Assembly (NCBI GenBank): GCA_916613615.1
Contig: OU744731.1
Location: 55,558,289-55,622,288 of the forward strand
Length of the DNA stretch: 64,000 bases
Source: Steromphala cineraria
Lineage: Eukaryota > Mollusca > Gastropoda > Trochida > Trochidae
Reading direction: 5' to 3'
Part shown: one piece after another, positions 32,896 through 41,990 of the stretch
Layout: the number at the start of each line of letters is the position of its first letter
How positions within the stretch are numbered: position 1 is the first letter of the stretch
Notes under the pieces: model-generated
Seen by the model: only the letters and a program-made list of their open reading frames with translations
Databases searched by the model: none
What the model was told of the DNA's origin: nothing
Program-made: the position numbers and the translations under genes

Positions 32896-32897
32896 GG

Positions 32898-33266
32898 TTA
32901 CTTTTGCCAGATATCTCTCGGGTCGATAGCGGGAGTATTCTTAAACTCGATAAAGCTTCGCTTGGAGGAGCTCTGTCCTTCACGACGTACTTTCTTCGAA
33001 GTGACAATCTTGTCCCCTGCTTTGCGTTTTATAGCCTTGGTGCGTTTCTGGGCAAGCTCTGCTCTCTCGACCACGTTTTGATTGGGAGACGTCATGGTGA
33101 TGTTCGGCTGCTTCGAATCCCGACTATGGTGCTGTCCTTTCGATTGGGATGTAATGGCAATGATACGCGAAGCGGGACGTCCCTTGATCAGTTTGTCTCC
33201 CTTACTTCTACGCTCGAAAAAATCTATAAACTTCTTGGTATCGGGAATGTAAACTTTCCTGTCCAT
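32898..33266 (-). CDS. Basic Polinton protein, 122 aa
   Basis: Lys/Arg-rich and low in hydrophobics, probably disordered in the middle (residues 35-110), with nuclear-localisation-like clusters (KRTKAIKRKAG, SKKVRREG). It ends with DPRDIWQK, a short hydrophobic-acidic tail that might be a docking motif. Placement between the penton and capsid genes suggests a core or minor virion protein that binds DNA; that role is inference. Its stop lies directly before the capsid ATG. Confidence 0.7.
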   Translation of the reverse strand: MDRKVYIPDTKKFIDFFERRSKGDKLIKGRPASRIIAITSQSKGQHHSRDSKQPNITMTSPNQNVVERAELAQKRTKAIKRKAGDKIVTSKKVRREGQSSSKRSFIEFKNTPAIDPRDIWQK

Positions 33267-33279
33267 GGTCGTATAATGA

Positions 33280-33708
33280 TTAACTCAGAAAGGGATAGCG
33301 TCTCAACACGAGTGATACGTTCACCGTCTCTTTCAGAAATGAATGCGGGGTACCTTCCGCGCACTTTATATAGATTTCAATGTCTGATGTATCTTTCACC
33401 ACGACGGGAATATACCACAGCTGTTGAAAGTCATAGTTGGGTCCGTCTCTCAGATCGACGCGTCTCAGTAAGGGAAGGTACTGCTGTCCCGCGTGAGAAC
33501 CATCACACAAGTCACATAATATATCCACGGTCGTGCTATTCAAATCTTTCGTGTCTACTTTTCCAAATTTCAATTCCGAGAGAGCCACCATCCACAACCC
33601 TTCCAATATTAAACGTTGTGATAGTTTCACGCGGAAACGGTAGGGCGTGTTACTCGTGTAGTAGTCCTTCTTGGAGTCTAGGTTGTTAAACACGATATAC
33701 TTATCCAT
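33280..33708 (-). CDS. Minor capsid (penton-like single jelly-roll) protein candidate
   Basis: 142 residues, strand-rich. It shows the pattern FRVKLSQRLILEGLWMVALSELKF at residues 24-47, of the kind (a hydrophobic strand, then Gly-x-Trp-x-Val-Ala-Leu) found near the N-terminus of Polinton penton proteins. By family it would close the capsid five-fold vertices. It starts six bases after the integrase stop and precedes the basic protein and major capsid genes, the usual grouping of structural genes. Other short jelly-roll proteins remain possible. Confidence 0.72.
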   Translation of the reverse strand: MDKYIVFNNLDSKKDYYTSNTPYRFRVKLSQRLILEGLWMVALSELKFGKVDTKDLNSTTVDILCDLCDGSHAGQQYLPLLRRVDLRDGPNYDFQQLWYIPVVVKDTSDIEIYIKCAEGTPHSFLKETVNVSLVLRRYPFLS

Positions 33709-33713
33709 GATGT

Positions 33714-33719
33714 TTTATT
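33714..33719 (-). terminator. Polyadenylation signal overlapping the integrase stop
   Basis: AATAAA on the minus strand starts within the integrase stop codon region (33715-33717), a compact 3' end typical of viral-type gene packing. Confidence 0.4.
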
Positions 33720-34827
33720 TATCTTTCACTTGGCTCTCATCTACCCACGAGTCGAAACTCGATGGCCAACCTGACCACCTTACCAAATAATAGACTTTTC
33801 CCTTTTCTTTCTTTTTCCTGATCACTTTCTCAATATCCCATGCGGCGTCAAGGTCTTTGTCGACACGCTGTAATTCCTGTTCGTAAAAGCGCCCCTTTAA
33901 GAGTTCGTTGTGAAAATCTTTCAAGGTGTACAAGGGGAGACGTTGATCTCTCATACGCTTGGTTATCCTAAATAACTCCTCTGTCCAACGTAGGTTGTGT
34001 TCCTTTGCAAAAGGTTTTCTCAAATAACTGATTCTCACGATATCCCCTACTTTATAGCGAAACGGATGAAGTTTGATTGGCATTCGTTTGGATGGTGTCA
34101 TATATAAATGTGTCCACACTTTGACTTGGTTTTGTTTGTCGACATCGGCAGGAGCCCATTGTCCTAAACTTCGGTGTAGGGTATGGTTGTAGTTGTACAC
34201 TAAATCGTTCAATACATCGATGTAGCGCTCTGTGTTCTTATGCGTCGAGTATCTAGCTATGAGAGTCCTTAATGTTCGAATGACTCTCTCGGCATAATTT
34301 GCTTTGATATCTTCGTTCTGGGTAACGAATAAGTCTATAGAGCGGCGCTCGGTAAAGTCGCGAAAAGCCCCTTTAAATTCGGTCCCTTTGTCCACTCTGA
34401 TCTTTTGAGGGGTTCGACCATCCTGTGATAGTATAGTCTTCAGTCCCTCGACGACAGACTCGGGTTTCTTGTTTCTTAAAGGGGCGACCCATAGGTAGCG
34501 AGATAGGATGTCTATGGCAATGAGGATATAACGTACCCCGTCGTTGGCTTTGGCATAACGACTCATATCCATTAAATCCATATCCCATTGCTGATCTATA
34601 GCATTGACTATCACTTTAAGCCTTTGAAACCTACGTTTGACCGGTTTGTGTAAGGTGTAGGCGTCGTGCTTACTCAACTCGGCTTTCACCTTAGAGATCG
34701 TGGGTACATCTTGACCTCGACGTTTTAAATTCTGTCGGAATTTGGCGGGTGAGAAGTAACTGCCGGGTAACTTGGGGTCGAAGTATAAGCTCTCTAACGA
34801 TTTCGGCAAATGTGATTGAGACGACAT
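33715..34827 (-). CDS. Retroviral-type integrase with C-terminal chromodomain
   Basis: 370 residues; inserts the element into host DNA and generates the 6-bp duplication. The catalytic core holds D84 in WDMDLMDM, D146 in RVDKGTEF and E180 in ANYAERVIRTL (33 residues between the last two). The N-terminal 75 residues precede the core without a clear His2Cys2 zinc finger. Residues ~326-367 form a chromodomain (WDIEKVIRKK, then KVYYLVRWSGWP and SFDSWV), with the aromatic residues that bind methyl-lysine in related domains. A TATATAAG box lies 53 bases upstream. It is the sole gene of its unit. Confidence 0.95.
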   Translation of the reverse strand: MSSQSHLPKSLESLYFDPKLPGSYFSPAKFRQNLKRRGQDVPTISKVKAELSKHDAYTLHKPVKRRFQRLKVIVNAIDQQWDMDLMDMSRYAKANDGVRYILIAIDILSRYLWVAPLRNKKPESVVEGLKTILSQDGRTPQKIRVDKGTEFKGAFRDFTERRSIDLFVTQNEDIKANYAERVIRTLRTLIARYSTHKNTERYIDVLNDLVYNYNHTLHRSLGQWAPADVDKQNQVKVWTHLYMTPSKRMPIKLHPFRYKVGDIVRISYLRKPFAKEHNLRWTEELFRITKRMRDQRLPLYTLKDFHNELLKGRFYEQELQRVDKDLDAAWDIEKVIRKKKEKGKVYYLVRWSGWPSSFDSWVDESQVKDK

Positions 34828-34879
34828 GTTATCAATGAAGTAGACATTGGACTATGGGGACTTTCTTGGAATACATCGC

Positions 34880-34887
34880 CTTATATA
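34880..34887 (-). promoter_or_regulatory. TATA box of integrase gene
   Basis: TATATAAG on the minus strand, 53 bases upstream of the integrase ATG (34827). Confidence 0.6.
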
Positions 34888-34914
34888 CAACATGTATTAT
34901 ACATTCTTATATAC

Positions 34915-34976
34915 AAATAACAGAGACTTGAAACATACAATCTTATATATAAATAACAGAGACTTGAAACATGCAT
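34915..34976. repeat. Two copies of a ~36-bp repeat in the integrase upstream region
   Basis: The block aataacagagacttgaaaca with flanking cttatata occurs twice head-to-tail. It lies between the integrase promoter and the polyadenylation signal of the next gene (34986-34991). Confidence 0.7.
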
Positions 34977-34985
34977 TTTATATTC

Positions 34986-34991
34986 TTTATT
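34986..34991 (-). terminator. Polyadenylation signal of the 200-aa gene
   Basis: AATAAA on the minus strand, about 45 bases after the stop at 35036. Confidence 0.45.
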
Positions 34992-35035
34992 ACATCTATT
35001 TATAAAACAGCTACATCAAACACCATGTTCGCATC

Positions 35036-35638
35036 TTAACGACATGCCTGTTCTAAATACATCATTTTCGAGACACGATCTTGAATGGCCGTTAACCATT
35101 CGCTTGTTTTGAAGTGAGTGTTCAGATAGTCTTTACAGCGGTACTGGTATACAGTCAGGGAAGATAGGTTACTTAACTCCGGGTCGTCGCGAATCAACTG
35201 TACCCAGCGACTGATTACGTGATTGTCATTCACATCCTCTAACGCCGACTTCGTGTACTGCTGCAGCTTCTCCGTCTCTAACAGGTCTTGACAAGTATGG
35301 TATTGAGTCTCGACTTGTTCGAACAGACACCCGAAACACAACTCCACACTCAGATGTTTGATCATCCTACACAGTTCAAGGGTGTAACATAAAGTTAGTA
35401 ATGATAGCATGTATTCCGAGACTGAAGACGTCTCGTCTCCGTTGATGGTTTTGGTCTTCTTAGTAATCACTCGTTTCAACAGTTTGTCGCCGTTGGGAAC
35501 TTTGGTCTCGGCGTCTCTCACACACTGTTCCCGATGTTGAAACCATTGAGAAGACTGTATAACGATAGTATCACTGATGTGATTGGGTTCGGACTGCACA
35601 TACTTCCAACTGTAGAATGTCATTTTATCGCCACCCAT
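35036..35638 (-). CDS. Polinton accessory protein, 200 aa, with Cys/His motif
   Basis: No family recognised with certainty. Around residues 101-117 it has ELCFGCLFEQVETQYHTC, a C-x2-C ... H-x-C arrangement that could bind one zinc. Similar short CxGC...H.C motifs occur in accessory proteins of insect and molluscan virus-like elements; that is a recollection, not a match I can test. The flanks are helical and polar. It has its own TATA box (35725-35733) and polyadenylation signal, so it is an independent transcription unit. Confidence 0.65.
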   Translation of the reverse strand: MGGDKMTFYSWKYVQSEPNHISDTIVIQSSQWFQHREQCVRDAETKVPNGDKLLKRVITKKTKTINGDETSSVSEYMLSLLTLCYTLELCRMIKHLSVELCFGCLFEQVETQYHTCQDLLETEKLQQYTKSALEDVNDNHVISRWVQLIRDDPELSNLSSLTVYQYRCKDYLNTHFKTSEWLTAIQDRVSKMMYLEQACR

Positions 35639-35724
35639 GGTTATTTTCCGTAAGGCTTGATGGACGTCTTCACTGAGTCAGTATACCCTCAGCTATGAAT
35701 GAATCACCATGGTAAGCGTATGTT

Positions 35725-35733
35725 CTTTATATA
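35725..35733 (-). promoter_or_regulatory. TATA box of the 200-aa gene
   Basis: TATATAAAG on the minus strand, 87 bases before the ATG at 35638. Confidence 0.55.
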
Positions 35734-35817
35734 CCGGTTCTATTTTTAACAAATGATGTCATGAACAAGTCACAGCATGTTCTGTACAGTTCGCTACGAG
35801 TGCGTATACAACAGGTT

Positions 35818-36309
35818 CTAGTACACTAAATGTTCCTCTAAAAGTGGCTTCACTCTTAGCAGTTGCCGCCATTCCTCTGGTTTTAAGGCAATACCTTTAC
35901 GCGTGGGTTTCAACCCCTGTTCCCCTTCGGGTTGCCACCATTGCCGTATATCCACGACCTTCTTGGGCGACTCCATGGTTAGGAACACGTTACAACCCAA
36001 CTGTTGCGAGAGAGAGTAATGTTCTTTGTTCAACAGTTGAGTGAGACAGTCTGATACCATTTGTTCAGAGTTGTTCAACTCCATCCACTGTTCGAGAGAG
36101 AGACGTATCCCTGCTTTGGTAGGGTAAAGCATACCTTCGGGAGTCCATTCGTATTGTCGAAGGTCTATTTTCCACTCTCCGCTCCAATAGGTACACTTGA
36201 CATACCGGGTAGCTCCTATATGAAACAAACTCTCTTGCTGTCCATGCTCCGTGCTCGCCCTCTCTTCATTTGACCAAGTGTCAGTCGTGTTTTCACTATA
36301 CGTTGCCAT
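35818..36309 (-). CDS. Tandem PC4/Sub1-like single-stranded-DNA-binding protein
   Basis: 163 residues with two repeats of the PC4 fold pattern. Repeat 1 (about 30-80) has FHIGATRYVKCTYW, EWKIDLRQYEW, then LYPTKAGIRLSLEQW. Repeat 2 (about 105-160) has CNVFLTM, KVVDIRQWW, then LKPTRKGIALKPEEW. Both show the family sequence of strands, an I/V-D-I/L-R-x-Y/W core, a K/T-x-x-x-G-I-x-L turn and the L-x-x-E-x-W helix. PC4 proteins bind single-stranded and melted DNA and act in transcription and repair. Here a role as a replication ssDNA-binding protein or a transcription factor for the element is inferred. It is the gene nearest the right TIR, with a TATA box about 100 bases upstream. Confidence 0.82.
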   Translation of the reverse strand: MATYSENTTDTWSNEERASTEHGQQESLFHIGATRYVKCTYWSGEWKIDLRQYEWTPEGMLYPTKAGIRLSLEQWMELNNSEQMVSDCLTQLLNKEHYSLSQQLGCNVFLTMESPKKVVDIRQWWQPEGEQGLKPTRKGIALKPEEWRQLLRVKPLLEEHLVY

Positions 36310-36410
36310 GGTTTACTAAAATGATCTTGTTGGTGATATGACTGAGATAAAGTGATGTGACTCGTGAGCTGTCTAGGCGTCTACTGAGGTATTGGATGAG
36401 AAAAACGAGA

Positions 36411-36416
36411 TTTATA
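36411..36416 (-). promoter_or_regulatory. TATA box of the PC4-like gene
   Basis: TATAAA on the minus strand, 102 bases before the ATG at 36309 and just inside the right TIR boundary. Confidence 0.45.
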
Positions 36417-36488
36417 GACCAAGCCTTGACTGAGGTGGGCGATATAGTCACGTGATAGATCATGTTTGAACATGTTTAAATAAATAGG

Positions 36489-37089
36489 TAACATGTTTCA
36501 ACGAAGCTATATCGCTATGATAAAACGTCTTTAAACTATCATTCTAGAAAACTAGCTGTAAGATTTGTGTAAATGAAATCACTGTATCAACATTATCTTT
36601 AAGACTATTTTATCTGTCAACAATTTCTAGAGATAGGACTCGGAATAAAACTAGAAATATATATGTGACCTCTATAATATATGGATATGAAAGAGACGTT
36701 TCTACGGGACATGATGTACCGATATGAATAAAGGCCCTTTGTCCTTCAGTAGGTCAAACCTTTGCAAACAGCGCTGTAGCCAACCCTGTCGGCTGAGTCA
36801 TGACACGTGTCGCTAAAGATAGTTCTGGCGCGCTCATTCAAAACCGGTTTCTGATTGGACTGACACCAATGTGTGGTCTAGGGTTGGCTTAAAGAAAGCT
36901 TTGTTTTGCAGTAATGATAATGAATCGCTTCATGAGCATCCTTGCATTTCACTGTCCACTGATTGGTCGACCTTTCTGACCTGTGACGTCATGAATCTAT
37001 TAGCTTGTTAATGAGCTACGCTGCATAAATTACTGTCCCTTCGGTTCCCTGCGGTTAGCAAACCGTCATTCTAGTCGTATAATACTACT
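36489..37089 (-). repeat. Polinton right terminal inverted repeat
   Basis: The complement of 18918-19498. The outer 297 bp (36793-37089) are nearly identical to the left end; the inner part (36489-36792) is diverged. It contains the mirrored CRE (36984-36991) and CCAAT boxes. The element ends ...TACTACT, followed by the duplication TCTTAC (37090-37095). Confidence 0.95.
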
Positions 37090-37095
37090 TCTTAC
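37090..37095. repeat. Polinton right target-site duplication TCTTAC
   Basis: Identical to 18912-18917. Its last three bases (TAC) are the first bases of the resident MITE. Confidence 0.95.
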
Positions 37096-37897
37096 GGAAG
37101 AATCCTAGTGTCACAGTAACAAAAAATTTATCTCCTAATTAGGAGATAGTAACTCATAATTAGGAGATAGTAACACCTTATTAGGAGATAACTAACCCAT
37201 AATTAGGACTAAGTTATCACCCAATTAGGACATAACTAAGTCCTAATTAGGACATAGCTATTTCCTAATTAGGACTTAATTATCCCTTAAATAGGAGATA
37301 CTTTCACCTAATTAAGAGAAACTTTCACCTAATTAGGAGATACTACCACCTAATTAGGATATATTAACTTCTAATTAGGAGATGATAACGCCAATTAGAT
37401 AAGGACTTAGTTATCACCTAATTAGGTGATAGGTACCACCTAATTAGGAGATAGTTATCTCCTAATTAGGAGTAAGTATCTCCTAAATAGGTGATAAGTA
37501 AATCCTAATTAGGTGATAACTATCTCCTAATTAGGTGATAACTTTCTCCTAATTAGGTGATATTCATCTCCTAATTAGGAGTTAGTGTATCATAATTAGG
37601 AGTTAAGATATCCTAATTAGGAGATAGTTTTACCTTATTAGGTAAAACGATCTCCTAATTAAGTGATAACTATCTCCTAATTAGGTGATAAATAAGTCGT
37701 AATTAGGTGATAACTATTTCCTAATTAGGAGTAAGTAACTCCTTATTAGGGGTTAATATCTCCTAATTAGGAGATGGTTTCTCCTAATTAGGTGATAGTT
37801 TTGTCCTAATTAGGCGATGATTAAGTCCTAATTAGGTGATGGTATCTCCTAGTTAAGGGATAATTTTTTTTAACTGTGGCACTAGGATGCTTCCGTA
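37093..37897. mobile_element. 805-bp MITE with internal TAATTAGG array
   Basis: Ends TACGGAAGAATCCTAGTGTC (left) and, inverted, TACGGAAGCATCCTAGTGCC (right), with similarity over about 38 bases. The right target duplication GTATCT (37898-37903) matches 18909-18914 across the Polinton. Related to the 71-bp element at 14851-14921. Its interior is almost entirely a short tandem array, an arrangement known for several molluscan non-autonomous elements. Confidence 0.88.
37125..37865. repeat. ~22-bp array built on palindrome CCTAATTAGG
   Basis: About 30 copies of CCTAATTAGG, or one-base variants, at roughly 22-bp spacing separated by variable agata/gtgat linkers. Each unit is a near-palindrome and many are inverted with respect to the linker. 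TAATTA is the core of many homeodomain binding sites. Confidence 0.92.
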
Positions 37898-37903
37898 GTA
37901 TCT

Positions 37904-40900
37904 GACAATAATATTAGAAAAGGATTAATGAACATCAGAACCATTTCTTTGAAGGAAAACAGTAATAGAAGTTCTTTGATCGACATTCTAGAAGTTGGGA
38001 TGATAAAGAATGATGAAGGCAATATCATTTATATTATGAATAAATAAATTTTCGACATAAATGCATTTCTCAACATGAGAATTACATAAGTATTGATGTG
38101 TCGAAAAATCGCAAAACTTGAATAAAGGGAATAGGAGGAATATCAGTGTAACTATTGTGGTTAGTTTCGAAAGGAATCGTGAATCATATCAAAGAAGTAA
38201 TATCAGGCAAGTAAGCAACACATTTCATTTTTAAAGTAAAGAATCCTTCAGTTGAAAACACTTTTTATCAGTTTGAAATGTAATACAACACTCCACAACA
38301 CATATTTCTCATATAAATCTCTACATACAACTTAGTCATCAATTATTTTTTTTTTGTAAAGCTTCCTAAACAACCATATTTATGATTTCACTGTGCACAT
38401 GAGATTTATAAATTTTTGTAACCTGAAGTTTCAGCTTAGACACAAAATACAAGTAAGCGTGCTGGGATATCGACATTGACAACATTTTGTAGTGTTTTAC
38501 ATCTTTATTTTGTTGTGAGATTTTTTTGCTTTCAACATAATGTGTATATTTTCAAAAGGTACAAAATTGTGTTATCGATATCATAAACTTGCATAATCTC
38601 TGTAAATAGTCCAAAGAATGGCTTCACATGTGCTATTTTCATCAAGTTCCAAAGTTTAACAGCAGGGCGATTTATATTGCCAAAATGTCGTAATTCACAT
38701 TAATCTTCCTTTTATCCCAAGGAAAAAATATTTCTCTTTATTACTGATGATCCATCTCTAATTCAACCATTGAGTACAAGAATATAAATATTGATATACA
38801 GCTGCGTATCTTAAGTTTGTTCACTTACCTTCGTATTCTAGTGCAAATATCATGTAATTTGTAACGTCTTTGAGACATCATATCATTGCATAAATGAAAG
38901 CGATAATGATGAAATTTCACTGCATAAGTTAAGATTCAATTTGCGTTGACATATTCGTATGTTATACCAAGCAGATAGCTGTAACAAATTTGGCAGATCA
39001 TTGAAGTGACAAGGGAGCAAAAACACTGATTTCGAAAACACTGATTTCTATTTTGCTCTACAAAATCCTTCAAAAGTGATCAACAGCTTTAGATCTCATT
39101 TATATGTGTTCCTTTGCGTTAATGCAACGTAACTGTGCTGATTATTGTCATACAAAGTTTACATGGATGATTTTAATCGAAATTTAAGATATATGACCCC
39201 ATTGTCTATTTGACGATGCCAAATATCGAAATGTAGCACCAATGACAAGTCGATCCCGAAATATTGTCTCGGAATGATTATTGTACACGTGGACAATTGA
39301 TGATCTTCTGTAAGTGGTTCTGGAGTTATTTTATGAACGTCAAAACGAAACCCAAATTGCATGATATTTGCACTTAGATCACAAGTAGGTGAACAAACTT
39401 ATGGTATGCAGCTGTACTTCTTCTGTATCCATCAAATGCAAGCTTTTCTTAAAATGTTACTTCTTAGTCATGCTACATATAATTAATAACAGTATATGTT
39501 CTTTTATAATAGAACTGAATTCATAAGAGGAAAATCTACAATTAAACATACATGATAGTGGGGTTCAGTTTGTTGTCAGTGGAAGTATGTACATAAGTAA
39601 ATCACAATATTTTATTGTACTTTTTGTCCTGATGTCCCATAAGTGCTATATTGCCTTTTTTAAGTGTTTCATGATTCAATCATATATCGGTGGAAAAATT
39701 ATATTTGCCACATTGAACCTTATTGTGTTCTCTAGATTTCCGTTTCAATTTCAAATGACAAATTTGCAAACAGTTCAAGCTTTTTTTCTCAGTTCAAACG
39801 ACACTAAACGAACTGGGTTCAATTTTTCACAATTACTGGAATTTTGCAAAAGGAAACGATGACGTTTTCTAATATGTTTTTTTTCTTAAGTAGAAAATTA
39901 TAAAATCGACATCCAAAGGATGTGTTTTAGTAGAAAGATGAAAGATGAAAAATTAATAATAAATTTAATTTAATTAACTATACTTTAGAAATTCCACAAT
40001 GTATTCTAATTATGGATTTGGTATTGATAGTGTAACTTCAAATTAATAATAATATATATATTCTTTATGGAAGTGCTGTAATATATCTTCCATTCTGGGC
40101 CATATTAGTTGCATACTGAAACTTATCAAAATCTTTAATGACATATCCAATTCATATGTATGATAGGAACTATTTTTTCAGTCACCCCAAGTTTTGAAAT
40201 TGTAGTGCAGTTCAGTTTTGGAAAGTTTTCCTCAATTGATGAAGAAAATAATATAAAATACAATATAAAATGAAGCAGAAAATGTCATTAACATTAACTT
40301 AAATTAACTAAACAGTTCAATAAAATCCACGTTTTTTTCTTAGAAAATTATGGTAATAGAAAGGTAATTTCATGTCAAGCTCCGGTCTGCTTTTTGAACC
40401 CAAAGCTTATTGTGACAAACTTATTTGATGCCAATTAAATGGAATATTGACCACATTTCCATTTAGAAATCAACATTGTCCATGTCCTTTGAAAAGGTAA
40501 TCATGTTTTTCTAAAATATAAATCTAATTCTAGTCGAATCATTATGTGTCTTACTTCCAAAATTAATATCATATAGTATCATTATTACCTTTTCTTCCAT
40601 CGTCAATTTTGCCTTTTCTGCATTAATGTAAAATTATCTAACATGCGCAAAATGTCATTTCCTACAGTGCCTGACCATATGTTATCTTTAAAGCGATTTG
40701 ACAAATCTAAAGCTTTGTTATTATGAAGAATAATCTGTTCCAAAATATTTTTGTTTATATTCATTCTATCATGAAAATGCATAAAACCCTTATACGATAG
40801 GATAGATACTCAGGGTAATGCCTATAATTTTATCTGTTTAAAAGAAGAAATAACCTCAGCCATTTTTTAAACATATCATTTTAATAGTTAATAGAAGCAT

Positions 40901-40970
40901 GCAGACGATTATGGTCACAATTTGAATTCATTGAACTTCAAATTCAATCTGAAATAATGAAAGAGATAAC
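37904..40970. other. AT-rich intergenic stretch
   Basis: No gene supported. The part at about 39730-39920 shares blocks (cacaattactggaatt, aaaatcgacat, gacgttttct) with 47410-47600, a dispersed repeat copy. Confidence 0.4.
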
Positions 40971-40979
40971 AGTGTATGT

Positions 40980-41990
40980 TAGACCGGGGCCCATGTAAAC
41001 ACAGCCTGTCTGACTCCAGCGTGATGAAGGTAACTAGAGACATCGAGCGTCTATGAGAAGAATAAACAAGACGGTCATCTACGGATTTTATCTAACTTAA
41101 TGCGTTTTAGTAGCAAGCAAATGGATTCAACATAGCCTGTCCTGACTCCAGCCTAGTGAAGTTGACCAAAGACATCGATCAGGGAGGACCAAGGTGGTCA
41201 TCATCGAATCTTATCTGACTTGACCAGCTGAAGATAACTATAGACTGACCTCGTCTTGATTAAACACTGCTCAGTGTGATGGATTTGCTCCTTTTGGTTC
41301 TTGCTTAGTCAACAGTTTTTCAAAAAAACATCTTATTGTTACGAATTTTCATCAAATGCTTTATATCCATATGCTTAAATATTTGCTTCAGTAGGATATT
41401 GATGATAGCATAAACATTTTGCGAGAACGTTTTGACAGCGTGACACCTGGACGCATCATTAAAAAGAAATATCCTTCACTTGCATGTATATAAAAACAAA
41501 GTTCGTCACTCGTCAATATAGATATTTGAGTTGAATAACCACTTATCACACCAATTTCACTTATGCTGTTTACAAATGATTTTATGTGACAATATACGAC
41601 AAAATTAATCTTGCTTTTCATCATTGACATCTATTCATTCTTCTTTTGGTTTCATATATCATTGACGTATGTAGGCCAAGAAACCATGTGGTTTGGAACA
41701 ATACACAAATAAATGTAGATACTCTTGAAATGAAATGAGCTTCTGATGCAAAGCTATTCATCGTTTTATTAATCTGGATTTTTGTCCGCATTAAGTGTGT
41801 TTTGATTTGCATTGTAATATCTTAGGTATTAAATAAAATGATTACATTTGTTGTCTCGCACCAATCATTGCAAGTGAACAGAGGAGGCATTTAGCTTGAT
41901 TCAAATGAAAGTGAAAATGTTATCTCCGGTGTTGGGTTAAATGCATATAAAAGTCTTGATTTACAGAGAAGTTCCTTATTGCATTTCCAG
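40980..41990 (-). repeat. Inverted copy of the 8.6-12.7 kb repeat cluster
   Basis: 40985-41350 matches 8720-9050 in inverse orientation, including the acagcctgtctgactcca block, the tgaccagctgaagat block and the segment with aaaacgcattaagtta. 41830-41980 matches 11890-12000 in inverse orientation. Confidence 0.65.

Larger units (their letters stand above)
18918..37089. mobile_element. Complete Polinton/Maverick (polintovirus-like) element, 18,172 bp
   Basis: Ends are 5'-AGTAGTATTATACGAC and its complement, in inverted repeats of about 600 bp. The flanks are a perfect 6-bp duplication TCTTAC (18912-18917 and 37090-37095). AG/CT ends and 6-bp duplications are the family hallmarks. The cargo is the full expected set: DNA polymerase B, retroviral-type integrase, FtsK/HerA-type ATPase, adenain-type protease, a major capsid candidate and a penton candidate, plus several accessory genes, all uninterrupted. 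The polymerase reads rightward and all other genes leftward. Such elements replicate as self-synthesising transposons and may form virions; virion formation here is inference. Intact ORFs suggest a fairly recent insertion. Confidence 0.97.

Noticed and set aside
31411..33689. Plus-strand ORFs opposite the capsid and protease genes (up to 261 codons)
   Set aside because: Antisense shadows of well-supported minus-strand genes.
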